A DNA stretch of 64,000 bases, from assembly GCF_002099425.1 (NCBI RefSeq), contig NW_018343964.1, forward strand, positions 15,737,501-15,801,500, read 5' to 3'. Below, piece by piece: positions 1 to 10,545 of the stretch. Source of the DNA: Phascolarctos cinereus (Eukaryota > Chordata > Mammalia > Diprotodontia > Phascolarctidae). A program made the position numbers and the translations under genes. Under the pieces are notes generated by a model. The model ran no database searches, was not told the DNA's origin, and saw only the letters and a list, made by a program, of their open reading frames with translations. How positions within the stretch are numbered: position 1 is the first letter of the stretch; the number at the start of each line of letters is the position of its first letter.

Positions 1-175
1 TTAAAAGGTCATTTGGCTTAGTAGGTAGTGAGTTGGATTTGGACTGAGGAAGACTTGGTTCAAATTCTACATCAGGCACTTATTAGCTGTATGATCATGG
101 GAAAGTAACTTTAACTTCTCTAGCTTCCATTTCTTAATTTTAAAAATGGGGATAATAATGCTTGTAGTACCTATG
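1..175 (+). repeat. MIR-like tRNA-headed SINE
   Basis: A degenerate tRNA-like head (gttcaaattctacatcaggc) is followed by the core (agctgtatgatcatgggaaa) and the MIR-type tail aaaatggggataataatg. It stops where the 3' end of the next L2 begins. The window edge may cut its 5' end. Confidence 0.8.
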
Positions 176-474
176 TCAATCAATCACTAAGCATTTATTA
201 AGTGCCTACTATGTGCCAAGCATGATACTAGGTGTTGGGGATTCAAAGACAAAAATTAAATGGTTCCTCCCCTCAAGGAGCTTACTTTCTAGAGGAGAAG
301 ATGATGTATAAATAATTAGGTGTGTAAAAGATATATATATGTATATATGCAAATATGTATATATGCATGTATGTATACACATCTACATATATACACTATA
401 TATACTATATATGTACTCATGTATATATACATATATGTGTGTGTGTATGTATGTGTGTAAATAGATAGATATAG
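176..474 (-). repeat. L2 LINE, 3' end (left part of a split copy)
   Basis: On the plus strand it reads caatcactaagcatttatta, then tgccaagcat and ctcaaggagctta, the antisense of an L2 3' end. The rest of the same L2 resumes at 727 after a microsatellite and a SINE. Together they make one minus-strand copy. Confidence 0.8.
331..473. repeat. TA/TG-rich simple sequence
   Basis: Irregular ATATATGT and GTATATATAC units about 140 bases long, lying inside the split L2. Confidence 0.9.
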
Positions 475-475
475 T

Positions 476-712
476 AGGGGCAACTAGATGGCACAGTGAT
501 AGGTCTGTAGTCAGGAAGACTCACCTTTGTGAGTTCAAATCTGACCCCAGACACTTACTAGTTGTATGACCATGGGCGAATCACTTAACCCTGTTTGCCT
601 TAGTTTCCCCATCTGTAAAATGAGCTGGAGAAGGAAATGGCAAACTGTTTCAGTATCTTTGCCAAGAAAACCCCAAATGGGGCCATAGAGTTGGACATGA
701 CTGAACAACAAC
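476..712 (+). repeat. tRNA-headed SINE with RTE-type tail
   Basis: Head ggggcaactagatggcacag, core ttgtatgaccatgggcgaat, then gagctggagaaggaaatggc and caaatggggccatagag, ending ttggacatgactgaacaaca. That terminal motif matches the 3' end used by BovB/RTE LINEs, which implies RTE mobilisation. It sits in the middle of an L2. Confidence 0.93.
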
Positions 713-726
713 AATACATACATGTA

Positions 727-1099
727 TATATAGTAGATGGAAGGTAATCTCAGAGGGGAAGGCACTAGAGCTAGGGGACTGGGAAAGGCCTCCTCCAGAG
801 AGAGGTGTTTGAGTGGAATCTTAAAGGAAGCCAGGAATTCTAGGAGGCAGAGGTGAGGAGGAAGAGCATGCCACACATGGGAGACAGATAGTACAAGTCA
901 CTGATGTGGGAGTTGGAGGGTCACATGGGAAGAACAGCCAGTGGAAGCAGCAAATGGGGACAGTAAGTGACTAGCACAGAGCAAATTCAGGGGAGCTAAG
1001 TTGTAAGAAGACTGGAAAGGTAAGAAGGATTCAGGTTGTGAAGAACTTTAAATCCAAAGGACTTTTAGATATGATCCTAGGGAGCCACTGGAGTTTATT

Positions 1100-1148
<49 letters not shown>

Positions 1149-1250
1149 ACATGGTCAGAACTGGGCTTTATGAACCTTACAGTTGTGATGCTGTAATAAG
1201 ATGTCACATGTAAAAGTGCTCTGTGGACTTTAAGGTCCTGGGTAAGCTTC
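727..1250 (-). repeat. L2 LINE (right part of split copy) with (TG)n
   Basis: Plus strand reads ggaaggtaatctcagagggg, then gtaagaagactggaaaggta and gggagccactggagtttatt, the antisense of the L2 3' coding region. A (TG)22 tract at 1102-1145 lies within it, followed by tgacatggtcagaactgggc, again L2. Confidence 0.85.
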
Positions 1251-2103
1251 ATCTATGACTCTGCTCACTATTGGAAAAGCAGTTTAGAATACTGGTCCCA
1301 CTGGTAGTAGTCAATATAGGACACAGTAATGGCTTTCAGTCCATGAGCTGCCAGCAGGAGCTGCCATTAGCCCAACCCGAGTTTTGAGAAAGCACTCTGC
1401 TCTCACTGTTTTAAATGTGTCTACTCAGTGATTAATATCATGACAATGCTGTCAGAAGTGGGACAAGTAAGTTTATTAACTGTGGCTAACAGTAAGAGCA
1501 GCAAAGGGCCTCTCTACTTCTGGACTAAAGAGGAATCATTTGACCTCTTACCCTATTGGGGCTATGATTGTTTGATCCTAAAATGCCTTTAATTCCTGTC
1601 TTGATGATGGATAAAGTGATAAGGTCAAGGGTAAGCAAGGGAAAAGAACCATGGCCTCCCTTGTCAAAGTATCCTCCTTATACACCGAAGGCTTAGTTGA
1701 ATTGAAGTTGCTCCTTGTAACTTGTGAGCAAATTGGCATGAGAGACAAAATACCTTTGCCTGACTTTGCTCTAGTCTCGCCATTATCCTAGGTTTATTAA
1801 TAGTCATGAATAGAAGAAAGCCACCCAACAACCCACTGGATTGACTTGGGCAGGGCCAAAATTTGGATTTTTTCATATCTGGTTCATATGCCACAGTCTT
1901 CTCCAGGGGACAAGTGGAATGAAAATAACAGCAGTTAAGGGGTTTAAGGTGAGATGGCACCCCCATGTGTGGGAGACAGAGAATTTAGAATACCAAGGTG
2001 AGGCTTATCCCGGGAGACCACTCCATAGGTGTGGGGTGGGGAAATTTCATCCCATCCCCCTACCTGGTAACTTTCTATTTTAACCAATTGTTCTTACCAA
2101 GAA
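1251..2103. other. Unassigned single-copy-looking DNA
   Basis: No repeat signature, long frame or RNA gene was recognised. Short open frames of 60-100 codons lack any recognisable domain. Confidence 0.6.
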
Positions 2104-2240
2104 AGGCAGCTAGGCATAGTGGATGGAGAGAAAGTCTGAGAGTCAGGAAGACCTGGAAACACCTGGACCTGGATCCAGACTTTGACACATTCTGGCTGTG
2201 TGACACTGGGCAAGGCAATGAACCTTTCATGCAGTTCTCT
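2104..2240 (+). repeat. Degenerate tRNA-headed SINE
   Basis: Head ggcagctaggcatagtggat and core tggctgtgtgacactgggca are clear. The 3' part is lost or decayed. Confidence 0.8.
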
Positions 2241-2333
2241 TAGCTGCAGGGCAACTTCAAATTTGCAATGGTATAGTTCTTTCACTGGAGAGTTTACTAA
2301 ACTAAAGAAATAATAGGTTTAGACCCAAGAAGA

Positions 2334-2598
2334 GGCAGCTAGGTGGCATAGTGGACAGAATGACAGCCCTGGAGTAAGGAAGATTTATCTTCTTGAGCTC
2401 AAATCTGGCCTCAGACACTTACCAGCTGTGTGACCCTGGCCAAGTCACTTCACCCTGTCTGCCTCAATTAACTCTTCTGGTAAATGAGCTGGAGAAGGAA
2501 GTGGCAAAACCATTTTAGTATCTTTCTCAAGAAAATCCCAAATGGGGTCACAAAGAGTCAGATACTCCTGAAAAAAAATGACTGAACAACAACAAAAG
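2334..2598 (+). repeat. tRNA-headed SINE with RTE-type tail
   Basis: Near-complete copy: gaggcagctaggtggcatag head, core cagctgtgtgaccctggcca, mid-part gagctggagaaggaagtggc, and end atgactgaacaacaacaaaa. Confidence 0.95.
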
Positions 2599-2599
2599 A

Positions 2600-3575
2600 C
2601 CCAAGAAAAAATTAATTTGCTAAAATGGTGAACTCTGTTGATATTCTGCCAAAAGACTTGTACTACTAGGACCCCTTCAAATTGGTCACCCTAGGGAAAA
2701 TCCTTAGTCACCCTACCTTAGTTACTGCTCTAAATTTGTATAGGGCAGAAATTATCTACAGTGAGCTAGATCTTGAAACCTTTCCTGTAGATCTGGGGAA
2801 GTAAATAGGTTTTTGTTCAAAGGCTTTAAAACTCTGTCTTAACTCATCTCATCACTTTTTCCATACTCTTAGGTCATCCTACCCCTTTCCTTTGAATCAA
2901 AAATGAAAATGTGTTGTTAATTCAGTTCAAATATTTACTGTATGCCCAGCCCTGGGTTCCTCCTACACTTGCTAATTCAATATGAAGAGTCCAACATCTG
3001 CTCTGCTCCATCTCCAGATGTGGTAGACTAGGAATGTGATTTCTAGCAATGTATTCTTTTTACTAAAATTCCATGACAGTGGAACAAGTTGAACATCCCC
3101 AGGAAAATTCATCATAATAGGATTTCATTTCATAATGAATCTTTTTTTCTCTGATGACCTATGGCTACAACTCAGTCCTTTCCTTGTTCTTTTTCTGCTT
3201 TCCTCCAATTTTTGTTCCCTCATTCAGGACAGTGGAGTCTTTGGCATACTTGTTTTTTCTGGGCTTCCAGGCAGAGCTTATCTCCTCAGGGTTGCATAGC
3301 TAGGCAGTTAACGATGGCCTTCATCTAGTGAAGAGTGCAGTGGAGGGATGTAAAAGAAAAGGAAGGCACAGTCTTTGGCTTGCATGAGCTTGAGCTTTGT
3401 CTATTGGGCGAGGACATACGTTAAGTGGAAAGGGCTACAAGGACACTAGCAATGTTCTATACCAACACATGCAATTAAACATACTGGACAGGATGTAGAG
3501 CATATATGTGGAAAAGATGCAGGGAGGCCGTGAACATAGCCTTATGATTCAAATTCAGGTTTTCTAGACCCTAAT
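2600..3575. other. Unassigned DNA
   Basis: No repeat family or coding signal recognised between the SINE and the first hAT MITE. Base composition is ordinary. Confidence 0.55.
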
Positions 3576-3772
3576 CAGGGGTGGGGAGCCTGCTGCCTCG
3601 AGGCCACATGTGGCCCTCTAGGTCCTCAAGTGCTGAATCCAAACTTCACAGAACAAATCCCCTTAATAAAAGGATTTATTCTGTAAAACTTGGACTCAGT
3701 TAGAAGGTCACACCCAAGGACCTAGAAGCCACATGTGGCCTGGACAGGCTGCAGGTTTCCCCCCCCCCCCAA
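3576..3772. mobile_element. Palindromic hAT-type MITE (family 1)
   Basis: Starts caggggtggggagcctgctg and ends ctgcaggtttccccccc, so the ends are inverted repeats. The inner arms are also inverted (gaggccacatgtggccctct near the left, gaagccacatgtggcctgga near the right). The CAGGGG...CCCCTG terminus is typical of hAT/Charlie non-autonomous elements. A relative lies at 37425. The right end has decayed to a C run, and I could not fix an 8-bp target duplication. Confidence 0.75.
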
Positions 3773-4454
3773 GTCCATTAGATTCACTTCCTGCTTGAAA
3801 ATAAGTCTCTTTGCTCTCAGGGAATGGTCCTTTTTGTCTTGAATCATGAAACTAGTTTAAATCTATATCCAAAATCCTAGTTTAAAAACTTTGCTCTGTT
3901 ATAAGTTTTGTGTTATGTGTCAGAGGCCACTGGGAAGTATAGCTAGCTAGTAGCCTCAAGCCGTTGCTGGGGCAACCTCAGTAGAACAGTAGAAAGGTAC
4001 TGTTTTATATATAAATACTGATCGGAAGTGAAGGGGAACATTAGGTGCTTTCTCAAAAAAGGAAAAATCAAACAAACCAATAAAGATGCAAGATTGCCCC
4101 CAAAGTCTAGGCACAAAGATGCTCTCTATGACTGTAATCTTCTGTTTTCAACATCTGTGAAGAGGAAAGAGGAAACTAGAAGTTGGGATATTAGAAGAGA
4201 AAGCTAAATATTTTCTTTTCATTAAAAGGGAATAATGATTGTAAGGCTTCTCTTTTACTAAAGACAAAGCAATGCATAGTAGAGAGAAGAGATTGGAAGG
4301 GCTTTGACAATCAGTGAAGCTACAGAGGTAGGGAGCTGTGTACAAATATGAGGATTTCAAAACTGAAGGGAGGTAAGAACAAAAAGTCTTTAAAGACATA
4401 AAGAACATAAGAACATAACAATCAGTAGGAAGGATATCAAATTATATTTTAGAC
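3773..4454. other. Unassigned DNA
   Basis: No recognisable repeat, exon or RNA gene. Confidence 0.5.
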
Positions 4455-4658
4455 CAGAGGGGTTTTTTTACCATTTTTTTGGTATCATGAGCTTCTTTGG
4501 AAGTCTACGACTTTCTTAGAATAATATTTTTACATGCACGAAATAAAATACATAGCTTTGTAAAGGGAACTAATTATATAAAATAGTTTTTAATCAATAT
4601 TTATATGTAAGTATTTTTTTCCTATCCAAGTTTACAGACCCAAGGCTAAGAAACTCTG
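4455..4658 (+). mobile_element. hAT-type MITE (family 2)
   Basis: Begins cagaggggtttttttacc and ends ggctaagaaactctg, decayed forms of an inverted terminal repeat like CAGGGGTTCTTAACC. The interior (gaaataaaatacatagcttt) matches, in reverse, the copy at 32892-33106. Confidence 0.7.
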
Positions 4659-4659
4659 A

Positions 4660-6135
4660 TTTTGGCTGTTTTCTTTAAAAGTTAAACTCTGCACATATTT
4701 TGAAAATATAATATTTGTAATATGACTTAAATCCAGCTACTTGAATAGAGCTATAACTTTGGTATCAAAAAAAATCTCTTCTAATATGAAGTTATTTGGA
4801 TATACTTGGGAGACATCTTACTTTTTACTGTGGCTTGTCCCCTACCTGGTGAACTTTGGGATCTTTAGTATCTGACACTCTCAAAAGGAGAGCCATAAGC
4901 TCCTTTTATAAGCACTCAGTTTCACAAGGCATTGAACACAGAACAGACTATTTACATCATGAAGAACACAGGCAGGACTCACATCTGAACCCACTGAGAA
5001 TCAAGAGAGCCTCTTTTCCTCTTCCCTCTTCCATTTTGCTCCAATGAACCTGTATAGTCCCCATGACTCACACCTGCTAGGAGTTATCATCCTGCTCCTA
5101 TATATCTGCTATAAGGGCTGCTAGGAGTGTTGGTAATGGCTTTCATTGTGTCCTGGGGCTGGCTGAGAGCTGTGTTTATCTCTCCATCCCCACCACAGGA
5201 CTTTTGGGAGCTTGAAACCTGACTCTATCCCTGTGTGGGACTTCACGGGTTTTAAGTCAGGATTCGATCCTCCTTACAACTCACCACTTTAGTTGCTCTT
5301 CCCTGATGCATGTCTCTGTGGTTCCTGAGGCTGCTGTCACTCTTCTTAGTTCTCCTGTACTGTTGGGTTCTCTTTCTTGCAGATGGGCTCCAGCAGTTGT
5401 TTCTTCTCCCCAGGAGATGGTGCCAACTCTCCAGGATAAGGAGGGATTACACTGGGGTCCTGATACTCTGGACCAGGACGGCTCCAGGATACTTACCTCT
5501 TCAATTCTTCATACTGGGCCCCGTTATATAAACCAAGGGCCTCTTCAGGTGCTGTGAGAACTCCCTTCAATTTACCCTGCACAACTTGATCTCCATTTTT
5601 CACTCTTATTTTTAGTTAGGATAAATCCTCCCACACCTTCCCTCACTTCTCAGCTCCCAGGTGGGATGCATTCCATTTGCTCAGAATCCCTCACTGATTC
5701 TTAGGGTTTTAAGGACCTCCTTCCTCTGTGTGCTCTCCCAACTTGCATTGCCAGTCTCCTCCGGAACTACTGAGCTCAGCAAACTTGCCCAACATTGCTG
5801 GAGAAAGTGCTGGAAGTGGGGCGGGGGTGGGGTGGGGGGGAGGTGGGGAGTGTGGTAGTGGGGGGGAGGTGGGGTGGGTAGAGGTTCAAGGCTAGCGGCT
5901 CCTCCTGATGCAGGCACCCAGGACATAGGAGTTGGAGGAAGGGAACAAATCTTTCAACACATTTGTACAGATGAATGGGACACATATGGCTCTTACCTGG
6001 ATCACAGATAAAGCATAGCCTTAAAGGTTGGATGATATGACCAAGGATTTTACTACCAATTGGTGACAACATATTTTAATATCAGAAATAGTATCACTTG
6101 GAGGAAAAAAATAGCTGATAGTGTAGCATTTAGAT
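4660..6135. other. Unassigned DNA with a G-rich segment
   Basis: Holds a TATA-like tatataaacc near 5525 and pyrimidine-rich DNA. Its open frames (up to 98 codons) look non-coding. I could not place it in a repeat family. Confidence 0.45.
5818..5878 (+). other. G-rich tract with G-quadruplex potential
   Basis: More than eight runs of three or more G in about 60 bases on the plus strand (gggcgggggtggggtggggg and so on). This satisfies the usual G-quadruplex pattern several times over. Confidence 0.8.
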
Positions 6136-6139
6136 ACAT

Positions 6140-6295
6140 GAAGAATTTGAGAGTATCTAGTCTAAAGCCCCCATTTTACAGATGAGCAAGCTAAAATTCA
6201 GAGAGCTTAGGTAATTTACTCAAGGCTGCACAGGTGCTAAGTAGTAGGGCTAGGTTTCTAACTCATCCTGTGTTCTTTCCATAACACCATGCTGT
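6140..6295 (-). repeat. MIR3-like SINE
   Basis: Antisense signature ccattttacagatgagcaag, then gtaatttactcaaggctgca, with the tRNA-like end at the right. Confidence 0.8.
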
Positions 6296-6544
6296 CAGTT
6301 ATGAGATGAGCTCTGTCACGCCCCAGGACCTGCTGTTAGCTACGTCTTCCTTGGAATGGTAGCCATGTGAACTCAGCTGAGACAATCAGATAAGTGGCTT
6401 CAGGCTAAATCAGGAAAAACAATTTCGTTATTATTCAGCAACCTGTGTTTTGATGCACATGGTATTTAGGCTCTGGAGCAGCAAAAGAACAAACCAAGGA
6501 CACCAAGAAACATCCTAATCTTGCCTAAAGGAAGAACTGGCATC

Positions 6545-6705
6545 ATGGGACCATAGATTCAGAGCTTGAAGAGACCTTTGAAGTCATCAAATTCAATTCC
6601 CTCATGTTACAAATAAGGAAAGTGAGATTCAGATTTGCCTGTGGTCACATCGTAAGTGGTTAAAGTAGGATTTAAATCCATGGCTTCCTGATCTGAAGTT
6701 GAGAA
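6545..6705 (-). repeat. MIR3-like SINE
   Basis: Starts accatagattcagagcttga, the antisense of the MIR3 tail, then cctgtggtcacatcgtaagt near the core. Confidence 0.8.
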
Positions 6706-6761
6706 TAAACACACTTCCATGGCTAGTGGTCCTTCTTGCCTCACCTGGCCTTTCAGTAGGC

Positions 6762-7545
6762 CAGTCAGTCAATATATTTATTTTTTTAAGTGCTTATGTA
6801 AGGTGGATTTTAGTGTGTGTAAGGTGAATTTTTGTTATTCTTTCTTAGAATTTAGATTCCCAGGATCCATAGCCTTAACAATCTCTATTTTCCAGGTATT
6901 AGATAATATTTCCCAGGCTCATGGCTTGTAAACATTTCCACCACGCTTGCGCAGTGAGATATAGGGATGGCATAATGTACGCCTGCTCTGTGCTAGGTCA
7001 CGATGATATTGCTAAAGTTAACCCGTGAGGTTATCGTTGGCAATATGCCTTCTTTGTCTGCTGCCCTATAAAGCAAGTGGGCCCTGGTCTGCAAGTGGGG
7101 AACCCATTTGGGGATTTGGGTAATGCATAGAGGAATGCATGCACCTGCCTTGATCAGCCCCCATCAAGGCTTGGGGAGAATCTGTGTTTGGCTCAACTGG
7201 CCCCCATTGAGCTTTGGAGACTGGTAAGGAGTTGTAGCTCCTACCATTCTTGACTGTCCCTGTGAGAAGTGTGATTAGGGAATGCTGTAGGAATTGGTGT
7301 GCCCATTATCAGCAACCCTCTTGAGAAGACTAGACTAGAATAAAGTAAGCTTTATTTATTTAACTCCTCCAGATCAAGAGTGAACCTCTTAGAGGCTGGC
7401 GCCTAAAAAACTCCAGTGCCTCCTGTGTCGTTACCTGTCCTAACAGCTTACTATGTGCCTGGCAATGTCTGAGCAGTAAGGATACAGATATGAAAAAGAA
7501 AGACAATGCCTACCCTCAACGATCTTACTACCTAATGGGGGGGGG
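6762..7545 (-). repeat. L2 LINE 3' end, split by a solo LTR
   Basis: Left piece cagtcagtcaatatatttat runs to agtgctta at 6796. The right piece resumes at 7446 with gcttactatgtgcctggcaa and runs through acaatgcctaccctcaacga. Without the LTR the two pieces join as an ordinary antisense L2 3' end. The G run near 7540 is the last clear part. Confidence 0.85.
6797..7445 (+). mobile_element. Solo LTR of an endogenous retrovirus-like element
   Basis: The 649-base unit starts TGTAAGG and ends CCTAACA (the usual TG...CA). It is flanked by an exact 5-base target duplication, gctta, and interrupts an L2. It holds a TATA box (tataaa, 7067) and a polyadenylation signal (aataaa, 7339) in the right order for plus-strand transcription. 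No internal viral region is present, so it is a solo LTR left by recombination. The 5-base duplication fits ERVL-like or some other LTR groups. I could not name the family. The ends look whole. Confidence 0.85.
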
Positions 7546-8359
7546 AGGAAGAAAATGCACAAAAGGAAGCTGAGAGATGGGGAAGGAAGACAGACATGCA
7601 GCAGTGGGGGAGAAGTAAAGAGGAATACAGCCAGATGGGAAATGAAGAGATAGCTGCCCTGGATGTCTCTTTAAATGGAGGTTCCGCTCTTCCTTCTAGC
7701 CAGAGAGGACATTGCAGCAAAGGGTATTGATGACATCCTCTTTAGCTACGCATTTACTCAGGGCTATGCATAATCTGGTTTGCTCAAAGAGGCACCAACT
7801 CCATTCTCTTGTTCCTTTTAAGCACCCGGAAAAACAGCAGCCTTTGGAAGAAGGTTGATGTAATCAGCCCCCAGCTCAGCCCAGCTGTTCCCTGGAAGCC
7901 CTGCACAGGGGAGGCACCCCCAGGGAGTCTCCAGCATGCTCAAGTGAGGTATCACCTGTGCTCACTTATGTCACCATCTTGGCAGAGCCAGTCCTAACCT
8001 GCACCCTTCTGACAAATAAGCCACAGATGATGGCAAATGTCACACTCTGCAAGTAGAGAAACAAATGTCAATTTCATTTAATTCTGCTTGCTGTTCTTCT
8101 GGAGACAGAAAGAAAGAGACAGTGGCCAGAACCCTTCCTAAAAACTGTTTGCAGAGCTGAAGTGCCAGTGAAATTCTGAATCCCTACACAAAATTACTGT
8201 ATAATTACATGAGAAACATAGTATTGGCCTGTGTCCAGCTGAACCACGACTGCTTTTCTTTTTGGAGAGATTCAGATTGAACCCAAGGTGAGATTGTAGC
8301 AAATATAAGCACTGCTAATGGTGGAAAGTTCTTATTCCCCTGGTGCAGGGCTATATTAT
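7546..8359. other. Mostly unassigned; first part resembles 41900-42340
   Basis: Bases 7546-7735 (aaaggaagctgagagat..., agccagagaggacattgcag) look like a divergent partner of the L2-linked sequence at 41900-42340. The rest, to 8359, shows nothing I recognise. Confidence 0.45.
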
Positions 8360-8421
8360 AGGATCTCAGTTGGAAGGGACTTTAGTAACAACTGAGTCTA
8401 TCCTGTAACTGACCAAATGGA
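8360..8421 (+). repeat. CR1/L3 LINE fragment
   Basis: Reads gttggaagggactttagtaa, then cctgtaactgacca, the same order as the CR1/L3 relics at 20615 and 31010. It stops at the 7SL relic. Confidence 0.6.
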
Positions 8422-8553
8422 TCCCTGGAGTGCCTGTGATACATACCTGTAATCCCAGTGACTAGGAAAGCTAAGGATGGTGGATTAATTGAGCTCAGGA
8501 ATTCTGAGCTGCTGTGTGCTGAATCAATTTTGTCTACACTAAAAATATCACAT
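8422..8553 (+). pseudogene. RN7SL: 7SL (signal recognition particle) RNA pseudogene, 3'-truncated
   Basis: The stretch tacctgtaatcccagtgact, then attaattgagctcaggaatt, then ctgagctgctgtgtgctga matches in order the 5' Alu domain of 7SL RNA (cctgtagtcccagctactcg, cttgagtccaggagttctgg, gctgtagtgcgcta). The match fades after ctacactaaaaatatcacat, about 130 bases into a 300-base RNA. Primate Alu and rodent B1 come from the same RNA, but this copy keeps the 7SL version ctgagctgctgtgtgctga where Alu has gaccagcctgg, so it derives from 7SL itself. It is too diverged and short to be functional. Confidence 0.8.
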
Positions 8554-8704
8554 CTTTGTATTTTTTTGAATGATTTGCTGCCCTTTTCATCTAATTCCTT
8601 CTGTCCAAGAGGTCTGAAACCCTGAAATTTCACTGACATCTGCTATGGGTTGGAATTCAGTATAAGGTGGGCCCACTTTAGAAAACATCTAAAAATCCCC
8701 CCAA

Positions 8705-8835
8705 GTCTTGGTTTCCCCATATGTACAATGGGGATAGCAATAGAACCTATCTTATGGGATTGTTACAAGGAGTGAATGAGGTAACAGACAAAGCTCTGTT
8801 CAAACCTTAAAGTGCTATATATAAATGGTAGCCAT
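8705..8835 (+). repeat. MIR-like SINE, 3' half
   Basis: Reads cttggtttccccatatgtac, aatggggatagcaatagaac, gggattgttacaaggagtga, ending in aagtgctatatataaatgg: the MIR tail in order. Confidence 0.85.
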
Positions 8836-9329
8836 TAGTTAACTAAGGTACCAAAAGGAACTTGTCATAAATCTCACATGATAGTGGTCCAGCAGTATAA
8901 TGGTATAGTGAGACTCTCTTCTTAATATCTCATTGCCCAAATATTTGAGAATCAGCTAGGAAGAGAATTTTATTCCTAACTTTTAGTTTCATCCATTGTA
9001 TTGGGGAACAAAGAATAATTGTGGAACACACAACTCCATGTTTCTAAAGAATTGACAAGTTACAATGGTAAAGGAGCCTTTTCAGGGTTATTGTAATTCA
9101 GTAATGTTTGCTTTAGCATCTTCATGCTTTTGGATTATTATGTCTAGTATGGACTTCTCACCTGTCACAGGGCATCAGCGCAGGCTGGAACATAATACTG
9201 ACACCAGAGAAATGGTGAATAATAACTTTGAAGCCAATGGAACTTTGATCACAAGAGGGGGATCTTCTGTATCCAGAGAAAATAGACTGGTAATGATAAA
9301 CAGTAGAGATGGTCGCTGGTAGTAGTTTT
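8836..9329. other. Unassigned DNA
   Basis: No repeat or gene signature. An 85-codon open frame from 9065 has no recognisable domain. Confidence 0.5.
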
Positions 9330-9346
9330 GAAAAATGAAAAAAGTG

Positions 9347-9500
9347 TGGGCAGCTAGGTGGCACAGTAGATAGAACACTGGCCCTGGAGTCAGGACGACC
9401 TGAGTTCAAATCCAGGCTTAGACACATGACACTTACTTAGCTGTGTGACTCTGGCCAAGTCACTTAACCCCAATTGCCTCACCTCCAAAAAAAATCAAAT
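9347..9500 (+). mobile_element. tRNA-headed SINE with A-rich (L1-type) tail and perfect 17-bp TSD
   Basis: Head gggcagctaggtggcacagt, core agctgtgtgactctggccaa, then cacttaaccccaattgcctc and an A-rich tail, without the MIR or RTE tail. The 17-base target duplication gaaaaatgaaaaaagtg is identical at 9330-9346 and 9501-9517. The form resembles WSINE1 of Australian marsupials as I remember it. Low divergence and a perfect duplication suggest it is among the youngest insertions here. Confidence 0.93.
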
Positions 9501-9564
9501 GAAAAATGAAAAAAGTGGGTAAAGCCCAAGTTATTTCATTTCCCAAAGTATTTTAAGATGTTTC

Positions 9565-9800
9565 AGACCTGCATTTTTGGAAAATACTTTGTGGCTGAAT
9601 GGAGGAGGGATTGTAGTAGAGGAAAGACTTGAGTCAGGCAGACCTACCAGAAGACTATTATAATAGTCCAGTCTTGAAGTGATGAGGGCCTGTAACAGAA
9701 TGGTAATTGTATCAGAGGATAGAAGGAAGCAGAGTTATTTGAGAGATATTGGAAAGGTGAAATCGATTGGTCTTGGCAACATTTGTAGACCTAGATAAGC
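9565..9800 (-). repeat. L2 LINE fragment (coding region)
   Basis: Plus strand: tggctgaatggaggagggat, agactattataatagtccag, gatgagggcctgtaacagaa, ggtgaaatcgattggtcttg; antisense L2 in collinear order. Confidence 0.9.
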
Positions 9801-10454
9801 AGTTGAAAGACCAGTTGACTAGGTAGGACCAACTTCTTCAATTTACTTCTTAAAAATTAATTGTGTCTGGTTGACTTCCATTGAACTTTTCCTGATTTGG
9901 GGTATTTTGAGTGATAACTGCAAAGGTATCTGAAAATAAAGATTCCTGCCTTAATTGTAGCTTTCTGGTTTGGGTGTGGTTCATGGTTAAGCCCTTGAAC
10001 ATCGTACTGGATCGAGCAAGTGCTACCAAATGGTTTGGAAGCCATCTGAGAAGCTGGCAGAAGGAAATTCTAATAAGGTGGCTGGTCATAGTCATTGATG
10101 CCATTTCTACCCATAAGGCTGATGGGGTGGGGAGCCCAAGTGCAGTTCAGTCTATGAATGTAACTAAATCGTGGCTTCTTAATGCTAGCAAGTACTCTAC
10201 CCAAGTCTAGAGACACAGAGGGATCCTTATGCCAGTGTTGGTACCATGATGTTGTCCTCAGTGGCTAAAGAGATGTTCTATTAACTACTCTATATTCAAG
10301 GTCTTTTTTTCTGTTGTGAACTTGTATTCTAGTAAGGGAGAAGATCAATGATGAGTCATTGACCTGAAGGGTGGAGGTGAGGTAGAGGGAAGTGGGGTCA
10401 GGGAAGTGTGTCAGTTGTTCATTGATCCCTCCATCCACAGCATTCCTTTTGTTA
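9801..10454. other. Unassigned DNA
   Basis: Overlapping 80-100 codon frames on both strands at 9850-10210 show no domain. No repeat signature seen. Confidence 0.5.
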
Positions 10455-10545
10455 AGAGTACAAACTCCTTAAGGGCAGAGATTGGGCCTTGATTCTCTTT
10501 GTATATTCCTCAGCACATCTGAGGTACTTAATATGTAATTCATAT
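10455..10545 (+). repeat. L2 LINE 3' end, old
   Basis: Pattern aaactccttaagggcagaga, then tttgtatattcctcagcaca and gaggtacttaatatgtaat, the L2 3' terminal region. Confidence 0.75.

Noticed and set aside
476-712. tRNA gene
   Set aside because: SINE heads are tRNA-derived (ggttcaaatc B-box like) but lack a complete cloverleaf; they are SINEs.
5306-5557. Two overlapping plus frames near a TATA-like motif, considered as a promoter and first exon
   Set aside because: Frames compete in the same bases, there is no CpG island, and the TATA-like motif lies downstream of the frame starts.
8422-8553. Primate Alu contamination
   Set aside because: After gagctcaggaattctg it follows 7SL (ctgctgtgtgct), not Alu (gaccagcctgg), and is too diverged.
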